A stretch of 64,000 nucleotides of DNA from Orobanche coerulescens (taxonomy: Eukaryota > Streptophyta > Magnoliopsida > Lamiales > Orobanchaceae): positions 133,955,358 to 134,019,357 of the forward strand of contig CM065816.1 of NCBI GenBank assembly GCA_033398695.1, in the 5' to 3' direction. The notes under the pieces were generated by a model. The model saw only the letters and a list, made by a program, of their open reading frames with translations. It had not been told where the DNA came from and did not search any database. Positions 31,740-42,920 of this stretch are shown here, one piece after another. Each line of letters begins with the position of its first letter. Position 1 is the stretch's first letter. The position numbers and the translations under genes were made by a program.

Positions 31740-34553
31740 TGTAATATCCGCAATTTTCGATTTTCGGTAAATTTCTTTTTTGGCCGGAGTCCGTTTTGAC
31801 GACTCGCTCATGACCGTTTCGTCATTTCGAGAATGATTAATTCTGCACTTTTTGTCATCCGAGTTCGTTTCGGTATCGTTTTGTTGAGTTCCGAGCTTTT
31901 TAGCGACTTTTCCGCACTTGAGTTCGATTCTTGCGAATCTCGTCCGAAACTGTTGTTTCGAGTTTCTCGTAAGTTCATTTAATGTTATTATTCATTTTGC
32001 GAGCTTTGTATTGGTGTTTCGATCGCGTATCGTGATTTTCGGACGTTTTGGGCCATTTTCGTAATTTCCCAAAGTTTTGGGTAATTACTTCCGTTGTTGA
32101 ATTCCGAGCCTTCGGGTGGTCGGAATTGTGTGTTCTCTTAACTCTTAGATTCGTCTTTGTGAGTACGTCGTAACCGTATCATCGATTCGTATTCAGGTTC
32201 GGATTTCGGGGTCGTTCGGGCCGTCGGAGTTGGCCCCGGCCGAGTCATGGCCGGGCAACCTAGGCCCAGGCCGGCACTGGCCGAGTCACGGCCGGTAGTG
32301 CTCGGCAGCTTCTGGCCGAGTTACGGCCGCGTGATCAGCGATTCTCGCCGCGATCCACAGGCCGCGCACAGTGTGGCAGCGCGGCACACTCTCTGTGGCA
32401 TTTTTCGTCCAAACCGATCGACGGTGCCGCGGCACACTCCGGCCGAGCAGCGGCACACCGCCGACCACTGGGAGCCATTTTTGGGCTGTGCCACGGCACA
32501 CTCGGCTGGCCGCGGCTGCTGTGCGATCTGTTATGGCCCCGCAGACGTTTTCTTGACCATTTTTCACTCGGTTTTCTTATCTTCCTTTGGAGCTTGGTAA
32601 ATCATGGAGAGATGTTGTTGGACAATCAATCCATGAAGTTTTGAAGTTCATATCATCAATCATCCATCCTATAACACCCTCCGATCTACCAGATCGTGAT
32701 TTCCTAGAAATCTAGTTTTGGGAATTTGGGTGTTTTGGTTGTTTTCGTCCGATTAATCCGATTTAACTTAGGATTATGATGGATTGATGATTATTTAGAT
32801 GTATTATATCATTTCCTTGTTATTCCATGGTTGGATCGTATCGATTCGTTGTTTTGGTCAAGTTCTTGATCGACGCCTTGAAGGTGTCGGTAGAATGTCA
32901 TAGAGGGGTTTTCGGGCGTTCTACGATTATTCTTCATCGTATGATCGTTGATTTATTAATTGTATGATGTTAGGTCGTGTTTCTTGCGAAGAAACCGTGT
33001 CGAACCCTTCCGCTCATCGTCGTCTTCCTTTTGATAGCATCGGGCGTTTGAAGCTTTCAGGTTGAGCCGTGTTCGTGAATACTTGCGTGCCAATTTGGAG
33101 GCAAGTATCTTGCCCATACATTTATATTTCATCGGCATAATTATTGATAAATGATTTTATGCGAAATCGATGTTTAATGAGCGTTAAAAAGGATCGGTAT
33201 GTCCTCGATAAATATTGTCTTTCAACGATAATTCGAATACTTCGTGAATGGATATGTTCTCGGAATATGTGTGTTAGTTTCGTACCTTGAGACGTTATAA
33301 TCGCATTGAGTGAATATAATAGACCATAATTGTTTGAGGATTGTGTATTGAATTGTATGTTTGTTCGGTGGGTATTCGACATGATGTGATGTTAGTCGTT
33401 ACTCCTTTGAAAGGAGGTTGTGATGCTTAATGTTGCTTGTCTTGATAATCGACTATTGTTGTGTGCTTGTTGTATGTGATGTGCCTCGGGTAGGATTGTT
33501 GAATCTCAGGATCCATACTTGCTAGTATGGGTCGGGCGAAACCGTAGGGTTTTCCAATACGGGTATGTCTTGCGGGGACTCCGAGGTTCGGGGCTTGCTG
33601 GCCGTCTTGGGATAACTTGTGGGGTTATCATCGGGTATGTCTTGCGGGGACTCAGGTTCGTGGCTTGTTAGCGCGATGCCGGATAACTTATGGTTGTGGT
33701 TTGGTTGTGATATTCGTGTCGTGGAGACATGTGATTTGATATGTTTTCCTATTGGGTTATTCACTCGGGTTTGTTCTTGGGAGCATCGAGGTTCGTGGCT
33801 TGTTAGCACGGGACACGAATAATCCTTAGGAACATGTGATTTGTGATTTGGGTCACGGACCCGTGTTTTGTGAAATGGGTTGTGGACCTGCGTATTGTTC
33901 TAGGAACTTGAATTTTGGAAAATGACTTTTGAAATGTGTCCTAAATGTTTTCAAAGGTTTTAGAATTCTTATATCCCAAATGTTTTCTAAACTCCGAGAT
34001 CGTCAAATGTTTTGTAATATGGACATTGGGTTATTTCCTACCTTTCACGTTTTGAATGGTTTGATCAAGTGAATTTTCTCGGGAAGTATATTCGCGATTA
34101 TTCATTTTGTGGAGTATGATATGTATGGCTTGTTTTCGTATTTATACTTGCACTAGCAAAGCAGTGGAGTTTGCTAACCCCGAGTATTCGGGGTGGATGT
34201 CTATTTTGCATTCAGGTTTTGGAGCATAGCACAGGGTCGGCACGAAGGATGATGAAAGATGAACGATACTAATCACACGAGGATCCGTTGATGTCGTATT
34301 GGTCTAGTTGTATTTTCTTTTCCGCTGCAGTATCTTTTCCCCGTTGTACGGGAGTTTATTGTATTTTGACCCCTGCATGGGTATGTGTTTGGAATGGAGT
34401 TGTATGTTATTATTGAAAGACCAAATCGGTCTACTGAGTCATTTTAGCCTTAAAGGCGATGTTTAGGTGTTTGATTTTAGTTATCAGCCTGGTAGATCCT
34501 CGAGGAGAGGGTCTACGGCGTGTAATATCCCTGAGCGGATTGGGGGTGTTACA
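31740..34553 (+). repeat. TekA-plus 3' LTR
   Basis: 2814 bp. It differs from the 5' LTR by many 1-3 base indels, often within C/G-rich words, as well as by substitutions. Confidence 0.93.
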
Positions 34554-34558
34554 CAAAC

Positions 34559-34984
34559 ATCCCTGATGATGCCAAAACTTTGACACTTAGCGTCTTGAAG
34601 GAGGGCAGACTTCTTGGTCTTCTTTCGAATGTTCTGGCCTTCAGCATTTGGCCTAATACTGAGAATTGCTCGCAGGCAAGTTCAGCTTTTATCAAAAGAG
34701 TATTACATCTTTAAGCTTATGATTGGCGCGCAGGCACAATTTTACATTGTATTCTAGATACATACAACTTAAACTATGAACTTTTTGTAGACATGTTCTT
34801 ACAGCTTATGTATTAAGACAACTTTCATACATGTATACAGCAAGAATAAATTAAGTGTTTGTAAACATACAAGAACACAGTAGATTACGAGTTGTAATCT
34901 TTCAAGACAGGCAAATATTTTATTGATATTGAAACAAAGAGTACAATATTTTGCTGTTTTGAAAATAAAAAAAATACAAGGAAT
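34559..34984 (-). other. SireE 3' untranslated region
   Basis: Non-coding segment between the env-like stop and the TekA-plus insertion. It continues on the other side at 26538-26586. Confidence 0.6.
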
Positions 34985-35199
34985 TTAACTCTTGTAATCT
35001 GAGTGTCTCCACGGACTTTTGGGGTCATTCTTGGTATTTTTCCACCAGTTCTGATGAGCGTCTCTGTCTCGATTCAGATATAAGGCTCGTCCATCATACG
35101 ACTTATCGAAGACTAGGATCTAATCTTTTGGATGGGTAACCAAGTCACCTTATCTATGTTTATACTTCATCTACTGCTGGAGCGGGAGTGATCCATCAT

Positions 35200-36060
35200 C
35201 CAAACCAAACCAAACCAAACCAACCATACCCAGTATATCCCGCTCAGAGCAGGGTCTGGGGAGGGTAAGATGTATGCAGACCATGCCCCTACTTATTACG
35301 GTAGGGAGGCTGTTTCCGTGAAGACCCCCAGCTTAGTGCACAATAAAATATTGAATGATAAATGCAAAGGAAAGCATATGATTCGAAAAAGCTCGATACC
35401 ATACCTGAGCACATGGCTTAATCCACATGGGACTTACCGAAGCGGAATTCGGCTACTTCACTCCCGATGCACGCTGCTCTAACAGAAGAGAGGTTGACAC
35501 TAAGCACAGCTCCCTGTCAAAAATACACCACACGCAAAGACAATAGGATAAAATATACAATAAAAGCAAAAAAAAAAATGAAATGCTCTAGGTCAAAGCT
35601 AACCGAGACAACCCAACCCTGAGGCTCTCAACTACAGCACCGCTCCCTACAAAAGAATCCACAACTCTGATCTGGCGCCTCCAAGCGCACCTATTAACAG
35701 TCATGGTCTCGGAAAGGTTTAAGGCCTTCAAATCTAATCTCAGCTGCTCATCCCACATCCTCCTCGGTCTGCCTCTCCTTCTCTCCCCGACAACCAATAA
35801 ACTCTCGATCCTCCTCACTGGAGCAGATGCCTGCCTCCTGCAGACATGGCCAAACCATCTCAATCTCCTTTCCCTAACTTTCGCTGAAATGGGCGCCACT
35901 TCCAGCACGTTCTTGAAAACCCCATTCGCGATTGTATCTAACATTGTATGACCACACGACCAACGTAACATTCTCATTTCAGCCACTTCCAACTTGCTCT
36001 CAAGCGACTTCTTCATCACCCAACATTCGGAGCCATACAACATTGCAGGTAGGACCTTTT
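35200..36060 (-). mobile_element. RTE-clade LINE, 5'-truncated 3' end
   Basis: The minus strand encodes the RT C-terminal tail of a plant RTE element (36043-35588): PAMLYGSECWVMKKS, KVRERRLRWFGHV, RRGRPRRMWDE, and then an RRQIRVVD-type end. It is followed by a 3' UTR rich in G/C words (CTGGGGGTCTTCACGG, CCTCCCCAGACCCTGC) and a short tandem tail (TTGGT units, 35200-35222). The catalytic RT and the endonuclease are missing, as usual for 5'-truncated LINE copies. It sits in the SireE env-like ORF. A TSD could not be identified. Confidence 0.82.
35588..36043 (-). pseudogene. RTE reverse transcriptase C-terminal fragment
   Basis: A 151-codon open frame that reads cleanly through the LYGSECW, MLRWSCGHT and RWFGHV blocks shared by plant RTE proteins. 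Only the region after the RT palm is present. The uninterrupted frame suggests the insertion is relatively recent. Confidence 0.8.
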
Positions 36061-38942
36061 CTTAAATTCCTCAGCAGCTTCCTGTACCATCCTGCATCTG
36101 TTGAAAATTGAGGATTCCCTGGTAAGAACAACAAAGTATCTTAGCAGCTCATTCCTCCTCCAGTTATTGATCTCTTATGCAGTAGGCTTTCGGTCGGCCG
36201 GGAGGTTCATAGCTTGCGGCTTTCGAACGAGGCTCTTCCAAGGAAACTTATGGTCCTGGAATTCTGGGAAATCTCCCTGTATTCTAACATTTGGAGATGA
36301 AATACGGGCTATATCAGCAGTGATGCTGTCTTAAAAAGGAGCTAGCATTTCCTTCTCTTGCTCAAGTCTTGATCTCCTTGCAGCTTCCCTCGCTTCTTCC
36401 CCTTTTTTGGCGTCATCAAGGTATGACACCTTCTCATCAAGGCATTCCAGGATTTGCATAGCAGCATCCTGTTTCGTCTCAAAACTTGTCATTTTCTCAA
36501 CCAGGGAGGTGAGCACCTATGACATATATTGAATTTTCTTGTCGTGGGCTCGAAGCTGGGAACCGGATTCAATCATAGCTGATGCTGTCTTGGCCTCGGA
36601 CACCCGTAGTTTAGATTGTTCTTCTCTTAGGATCTGCTCCTGTCTTTCTTGCAATTGGCTTAGGGCCTGCTTGAAGACTGATGGCAATATTCTGAAGGCT
36701 TCTTCCACTCGGGAAACTTCATGCCTTAAACCTGTCATCTCTTGAACAGCTGATTGGTGCATCCAATCAAGAGCTTTTTTGATAGAATATAGAGCATTGA
36801 CGGCATCCTGGATGAAAACTGTTTGAAGGCCAAGAGCATGTAATCGCTCTTTCCTTGTGGCAGTCCTTTGAGAATCTGGCTGGGCAAAATCTTCAACTCC
36901 ATTCAACCGTCTCAGATGTGAATTGAGTTGGACATCCTCAGGTTCTATACCGCCGTCGGATTCCAAAACAGTTGAGGTTTCAGTAGCATTAGAGGCAGGC
37001 TCGGCGACAGGGTTTGATGTTTTCTCTTGTTCGGCAGTGGGTTCTGAAGACAAAGGTATAGAAGGGATTGATTCCTCCTGCTGTCTCTCAGCTTTTTACT
37101 GCTCTTGTAGAGGGACTGATTCCTCGTGTGGAATGGCATTGGGTTATTCTTCGGCTTCGGTGGCGATAGGCTCGGGTGCCTGTTGGGTAGCCGGTTGTTC
37201 CTTTGCTATAGGCTCGGGTGCCTGTTACGAAACAAATTGTTCCTCTGCGACATGAGGGACTGAATCCTCATTGTCTGGAACAGTGTCTTGTTGATGGGGA
37301 GGAGTTTGGTGTTGACTAGAAGTTCCCGCACCCATCTGAGATTCAGATTCCTCGCGACTCATTCTTATACCATCCTGAAGGGCATCGTCATCATCGTCTG
37401 AGTCGTGATCTGATTTTGGACTTTCGGGAGCTTGATCGCCGGATTTAGATTTTCCTTTCTGACGGGTATTTGCTTTGTCCATCAGGTGGATCGTGATCAA
37501 CTCTTTGCATATTAGGTTGTCCCATTGGATCAGGACTGCAACATCTGGTGAGTGCGTCACTTCCAATACAAATCATTCTTCTTCGCACCAATCACTCTAG
37601 TTGTACAATGTGCTGTATGGAGCGAGCCTATAGGCTTTGATAATGGTGTTTGGGGAGGGACTGCATACAGCACTTGGGTCCGCTGTATGCTCGGGTTCCT
37701 CTACAGGTATAGGTTCCTGTGTCGGAGCTGGATCCCTTACAGGGGTTGGTACCCTGATGGGCGATGGATCCTTAACGGGTGTGGGATCCCGTATAGGAGA
37801 AGTAGCTTTAGGCTGCATAGGGGCAGCCTACTCGCTAGAGTATTTAGAGTTAGCAGATGTTTGAGCATCCGTCATAGCCGCCAAAGGCTCGGGATCTTCT
37901 GAATCGACAGTAGTAGGCATCTCTTCCACAGGGGTTGCGCCTTAGGGGATTGATTCAGTGGGTTGAGCCACGGAAGGAGCATCCTCGGAGATTTCTGTAG
38001 GTTTAACTTTTGAAAGCCTCCTTAGCTTCCTTTTGGGCTTCTCAACAGCAACAGGAGTTTTGCTGTGAGATCTCTTTCGCTTCCTCGAGGACTCTTCGGT
38101 TTTTGATTTGGAAGATACATCCCTTGGGTCGGCAGACAGGGGCAATTTTCAGACGAAAGGTCTGTTTGCGATCACGGGCCCTTTCTTGAAAATGGTGGGT
38201 CTGATGTTTCCCATATAAATCTGATAAGTGATCTTCTTTGCTTTTTCATCTTGCGGAACACCGCATTTGGTCAGAATATAATTCAAAAGCAAACCAAAGG
38301 ATTTCTTCTGCGAGGCAGGCTTAGAGACTTCTTCCTGCAACCGTTTGAGGATTATTTGACACCAGTTGACCTTCTCACATGTCATAATTGAAACCACCAT
38401 CCTGAACCTTAGATTGGTGCACATTTCGAACGCACCTGTTCTGTTCTCAATAACACAGCAACAGAAATCGTGCAAATAGACAAAAGTTAAACAAAAGTGT
38501 TTCTTATGGAAAGAGGTGTGAACCGTTTCAACCGATGTTGAACCGGTGAACAACCCAAAGGTCTCAATATCTTCCAATGTCAGGCCATCAACAGGTAGCC
38601 TGTAGAGATTCTGAAGTAGCTCTTGGTCAACACGGATCTCAACTCAGCGAATGACAGCTGTGATGTCCGCAATATGTCCTCCCTGAGCCAGTGAAAGGAA
38701 ACGAACAGCAGCATGAGGTAGAATTCCTCAACCAGATGAACATCAAATCGTTCAACAGTGTGGCTTCCAAGGCGATAAAGGCCTTGTTGACGAATCCTAG
38801 TAATGACGTATTCCATCGATTCGATGTCATCACCTTCAGAATGAACACATTCAAGTACGACATATCTAGAAAAGATCCGTCTGTCGATGATGTTGGAGGA
38901 TTTCTTGATAGATATGGAAGAGGTCTGAGAAGATGCCATTGA

Positions 38943-39695
38943 TGATTTCTCGAAGAAAAGTGAGAGGATTCAAAGAGAAATGCAGGGAAAACACAAAAAC
39001 ACTTATAGGCTGTATGCTCAAGAACTCGTTCAATATGCAGAAAGCGTAAAGAGTCTCAAATGGAATTTGCAGTCCTTTTATAGTAAGCGGCGAAGAAGGG
39101 TTTTCAGAGACTAAATGGTCAGATTTAAGGGATGGGAACCGGTGTTTGAAACGAACGACCACGATGGACTGAGTGTAACCAGTACAGCTTATCCATCTGA
39201 TTTTGAAATACGAGCGGGTCCCACTTCTGACTTATCAAATTACCCTTATTGCCTGAAACGGTGGTGTAAAATTAATATAATAATATGAAACATCGCGGCT
39301 TGAAGATACCAATGTCCAGATGTCGTGTAAACCATTTAATGCAAAAACTTTTAATTATGACAGGGCATATGGACACAAAGATCGTTTTAAAATAAATAAC
39401 ATGATAATTAATTTTTCCATAGTGTGTGTTGTATCCGCGAAAATACAGCGTTCCCCCTTAAAAGGTACATACGGATTTCAATTCGATACAGCAGCTTTCG
39501 GATTAATGCTATATTCTTGGGTCGTACTGTATTCCCCCTTAGTTATTGCACACGTCAGCTGTAGGATAATTCATGTCTCTTTGTTCCTACAGTGCTGTTC
39601 TGATAGACTGAGTGTACATATAACTAACGATGGATACTGTATTCTTGGGTCTTACAGCATTCCCCCTCAATTTGCTGAGTAAAAGCATTAAAAAC
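38943..39695 (-). other. SireE spacer between pol and env-like ORF
   Basis: Non-coding. It contains three polypurine motifs on the minus strand (AAGGGGGAA or GAGGGGGAA) near 39450, 39530 and 39665, two of them followed by GACCCAAGAATA. They resemble PPTs. Confidence 0.65.
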
Positions 39696-40403
39696 TTACA
39701 GGGAGTCAGGCTGTAGAAATCCCAATTCATGTCGAAGCATGCAGAATCTTGCTGTGTCGAGAGGCTTGGTGAAAATGTCGGCTAACTGGATATCTGTATG
39801 AACTTTTTCCATCCGAACATCCTTGTTCTCAACATGATTCCTAATGAAGTGATGTTTCATGTGAATATGCTTGGTGCGAGAGTGCAGTACAGGATTGTGC
39901 GTGATAGTAATTGCACTCGTACTATCGCACATAATCGGCGTTTCTTTGGCTTCAAATCCATAATCGGGCAGCTGTTGTTGCATCCAAAGGACCTGCATAC
40001 AACAACTACCATTAGCACAGTACTCTGATTCAGCTGTTGAAAGCGAGTTTGCCAATTGTTTCTTGCTAAAACAAGACGCAAGTCTAGGTCCAAGAAAGTG
40101 ACAAGTTCCACTTGTATTCTTCCTATCTAGCTTACAACCTCCGAGATCCAAGTCGCTGTATCCAACTAAATCGAATCCGCCTTCTTTAGGATACCACAGT
40201 CCTACATTGACTGTCCCTTTGATGTATTTCAGGATTCATTTGGCTATTGCGAAGTGTGATTCTTTAGGCGATACTTGATATCACGCACACACTCCTACAG
40301 CAAACTGGATATCGGGCCTGCTAGCCATTAGGTACAGGAGTGAGCCAATAAGCTTCCTGTAGAGTGATTGATCAAACGGTTTTCCAGCTTCATCAGCACT
40401 AAT
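39696..40403 (-). pseudogene. SireE RNase H remnant
   Basis: The copia RNase H reads SDLDLGGCKLDRKNTSG, LSTAESEYCA, CDSTSAITI, HIHMKHHFIR and QLADIFTKPLD, the standard order ending a copia polyprotein. The 39696-40151 section is open for 151 codons. Upstream parts (LYLMASRPDIQFAV, LKYIKGT) have stops. Catalytic Asp and Glu residues are present in the visible blocks. Confidence 0.85.
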
Positions 40404-41240
40404 TTACACGGAAGTGCTCATGGGGGTTGACGATGATTTGGAAGTATTCATTCCAAACTTGTTGAGAAGCTCCTTGCTGTATTTTTCCAGGTCGAAAATC
40501 CCTGTAGGCAACTGCTTTACCTGCAAACCTAGAAAATAACTAAGTTCTCCCATCATACTCATTTCAAATTTACTTTGCATGAGATGAGAGAACCTTTGAC
40601 ACAAAGCAAGGTTAGTTGAACCAAATATTATATCATCTATATATATTTGAACCATGAGGAGGTCATTACATTCCTGTATTTTGAACAAGGTCTTGTCCAC
40701 AGCACCTTTTTCAAATCCATTATCGGTTAGATACTGGGACAGGGTCTCATACCATGCTCTAGGGGCTTGCTTAAGTCCATACGGTGCTTTCCTTAGCCTG
40801 TATACTAGGTCTTCGCCTTCTGGATTGACAAACCCTGGTGGTTGTTCAACATACACTTCTTCAGCAAGGTCTCTATTCAGGAATGCACTTTTGACGTCCA
40901 TTTGGTATACAATGAAGTTCTTATGGGCGGCAAAGGCTAAAAATATCCTAATGGCTTCTAGTCTGGCTACAGGGGCAAGTGTTTTATCGTAGTCTATGCC
41001 TTCTTCCTGTCTATAGCCTTGGGCGACTAGTTTGGATTTATTCCTGATAATGAGTCCATTTCTATTTGGTTCTAATTACGGATTGATGAGTGGGTCTAGG
41101 TACAAGATACGATACGTTGTTTCTTTCAAAACCGTTGAGCTCTTCTTCCATAGATGTAATCCAATAAGAGTTGTTGAGAGCTTCTTTGGTAGAAATAGGT
41201 TCGTATTGGGCTAAGAATACAGAAAGAGTGCACATATTAA
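40404..41240 (-). pseudogene. SireE reverse transcriptase remnant
   Basis: RT starts with SYWITSMEEELNGFERN and proceeds through [16 protein letters not shown] and [20 protein letters not shown] to the catalytic block [10 protein letters not shown] and YFLGLQVKQ. The section 40404-40901 is open for 165 codons and contains the intact YxDD-type box. A frameshift and stops lie at about 40900-41062. It would copy the element RNA into DNA. Confidence 0.88.
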
Positions 41241-42660
41241 GTCTTCTAAGCTCGGATTGAGATTTCCATTCAGGAAATGGGGATGTCTCAGTATCGGGTT
41301 CTTTTTGCGCACATAGTACATTTCCTTGTGTACTCTGTATTCTCCTACGAGTAGAAACACCAACATCAATGATTCCTATTATCAACTCTTGTGGGTGATC
41401 TCTCAACCATCTTCTGTCGGGTTCTAATTCGGGGTCCTGTACTGTATCTTGAGTTGCTGTAGTTTTGGCTTCAGCTTCTACAACATTGGCTTCATCTACG
41501 TCAGTTCTTACAGCTGCGGGGTTGGTTTCTAGGTCAACGACAGGTTCTATGGGAGTTGGTGGATCATCGATGGAAAGTTGTTGGATGTTCTGAGAAAAGT
41601 CTTCTACTCCTGTAGGATCATGGTGAGGTTCATCGAATACTACATGAACTGATTCCTCAATTGTTAGCTTCCTTTTATTAAAGATCCTGCAAGCTTTGCT
41701 AACAGAGGAATATCCTACAAATATCTCTTCATCCGATTTCTCATAGAAGGTTCTAAGTTGATCCTTTCTGTTGTTCAAAACGTAACATCTATATCCAAAA
41801 ATGTGAAAGTACGAAACTAGCGGAGTTTTGTTGTTCCATACCTCGTATGCTATTTTGTTGTGATGCTTGTTGATGATACAACGGTTTTGAGTATAGCACG
41901 CTGTATTGGTGGCTTCGCCCCAGAAACGCTATGGCAATTTGCTTGCGGCAATCATTGTCCTTGTTGCTTCTTTCAGCGTCCTGTTCTTTCGCTCAGCAAC
42001 ACCATTTTGTTGAGGTGTACGGGCAGCTGAGTATTCGTGTTGTATCCCATTTTCTGAACAGTATTGCTCTATAAAGCGGTTAGTAAATTCTGTACCTCTG
42101 TCAGAACGAATGGACACGATACTCGATCTTTTTCATTTTAAAGCTTTCTCAAGTGCTCAGGCAGCTTTGATGTTGTTTCCTTCTTCTTGCTTAGGAAAAT
42201 TGTCCAAGCATACCTGGAATAATCATCAACAATAACGAGACAGTATTTCTTACCTCCCAAACTTACTGGGTCTACAGGACCATAGAGATCCATATGTAGC
42301 ATTTCCAAAACTCCGTGGGTGGAATGGTAGTATTTGCTCTTTAGGATGGATTTGATTTGCTTGCCTTTCTGACAGGGTCCACATACGCTGTCTTTTTGAA
42401 ATGACATATTTGGCAAACCTCTAACTATTCCCTGTCTGGAGAGTTTGTTGATAGTCTTGAAGTTGATGTGTGACATCCTCTTGTTCCATAGCCAGCTTTG
42501 ATCTGCAGTGCTTTTGGCAACGAAACAAGGAATTGTGGAGCTTGTAGGCATCCAGTCAGCAATATACATATTACCTGATCTACTTCCTATGAGCACAATT
42601 TCTTTGGTCAGGATGTTCTTGACTCTACAGTGATCTATATAGAACTTCACCGAGAACTAT
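41241..42660 (-). pseudogene. SireE integrase remnant
   Basis: Copia-type integrase in order: the zinc-binding HHCC region (WLWNKRMSHIN to CGPCQKGK), the core with HMDLYGPV and VIVDDYSRY, then SDRGTEF and QQNGVAERKNRT, which hold the second Asp and the Glu. Next come the GYS..ACRIFNKRK segment and a long variable acidic linker to RT (41778-41240). Frames change near 42130 and 41850. Lying before RT, it confirms the copia class. Confidence 0.88.
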
Positions 42661-42699
42661 TTGTCACAAAACTGGCTAATACTAAGTTTATTGTACTAT

Positions 42700-42920
42700 A
42701 AGCCTTCAACCTAAGCTATATCAGTGACTTTGAATTTTCTGACAAGTAGGATTCCCTTCCCTGTTGTCCTTCCTTTAGATTTATCACTGAAGCGCACTTT
42801 TGGACCGCGGCCTTCTACGAAATCTGATAGCTTGCTTTTATCCCCTATCATGTGCCGGGAACATCCGCTGTCGAAGTACCAGATGTCCTTCTCCAAAATG
42901 TCCTGTATGCAAGCAAATTA
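42700..42920 (-). pseudogene. SireE aspartic protease remnant
   Basis: IWYFDSGCSRHM, the copia protease active-site block, begins a 61-codon open stretch (42896-42711) with KVRFSDKSKG and GKGILL. The rest of the domain is broken by stops. Confidence 0.82.

Larger units (their letters stand above)
26592..34553 (+). mobile_element. TekA-plus: complete non-autonomous chromovirus-type LTR element
   Basis: Perfect 5-bp TSD CAAAC at 26587-26591 and 34554-34558. LTRs are 26592-29420 and 31740-34553 (2829 and 2814 bp). Both begin TGTAATATCC and end TGTTACA. Inside are a PBS (29425-29436), about 2.3 kb without any gag or pol motif, and a conserved 3' end (TTTCGGGACGAAACTTC) leading to a polypurine tract (31727-31739). 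LTR sequence, PBS and this 3' end relate it to the autonomous chromoviruses TekB and TekC in the same window. It lies within the 3' untranslated part of SireE. Confidence 0.93.
34985..38942 (-). pseudogene. SireE env-like ORF, interrupted by a LINE
   Basis: A long region downstream of RNase H on the element's coding strand. It starts MASSQTSSISIKK (38939) and ends KSPWRHSDYKS with TAA at 34985. The N-terminal part (38939-38150) is globular, with a one-base frameshift near 38600-38640. A Pro-rich section at 37820-37600 has DPTP/DPSP/DPAP repeats. The C-terminal part (37053-36331) is Gln/Glu/Lys-rich and probably coiled coil, with one TAG at 36517. The LINE insertion (about 35200-36060) splits the end. 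SIRE-type elements are known for such an extra ORF with proline-rich and coiled-coil parts, often called env-like. An envelope role has not been shown in plants. I see no convincing signal peptide or transmembrane segment. Confidence 0.65.

Noticed and set aside
36539..38942. Plus-strand frames opposite the env-like ORF
   Set aside because: Antisense shadows of the minus-strand coding sequence, Ser/Gly-rich without domains.
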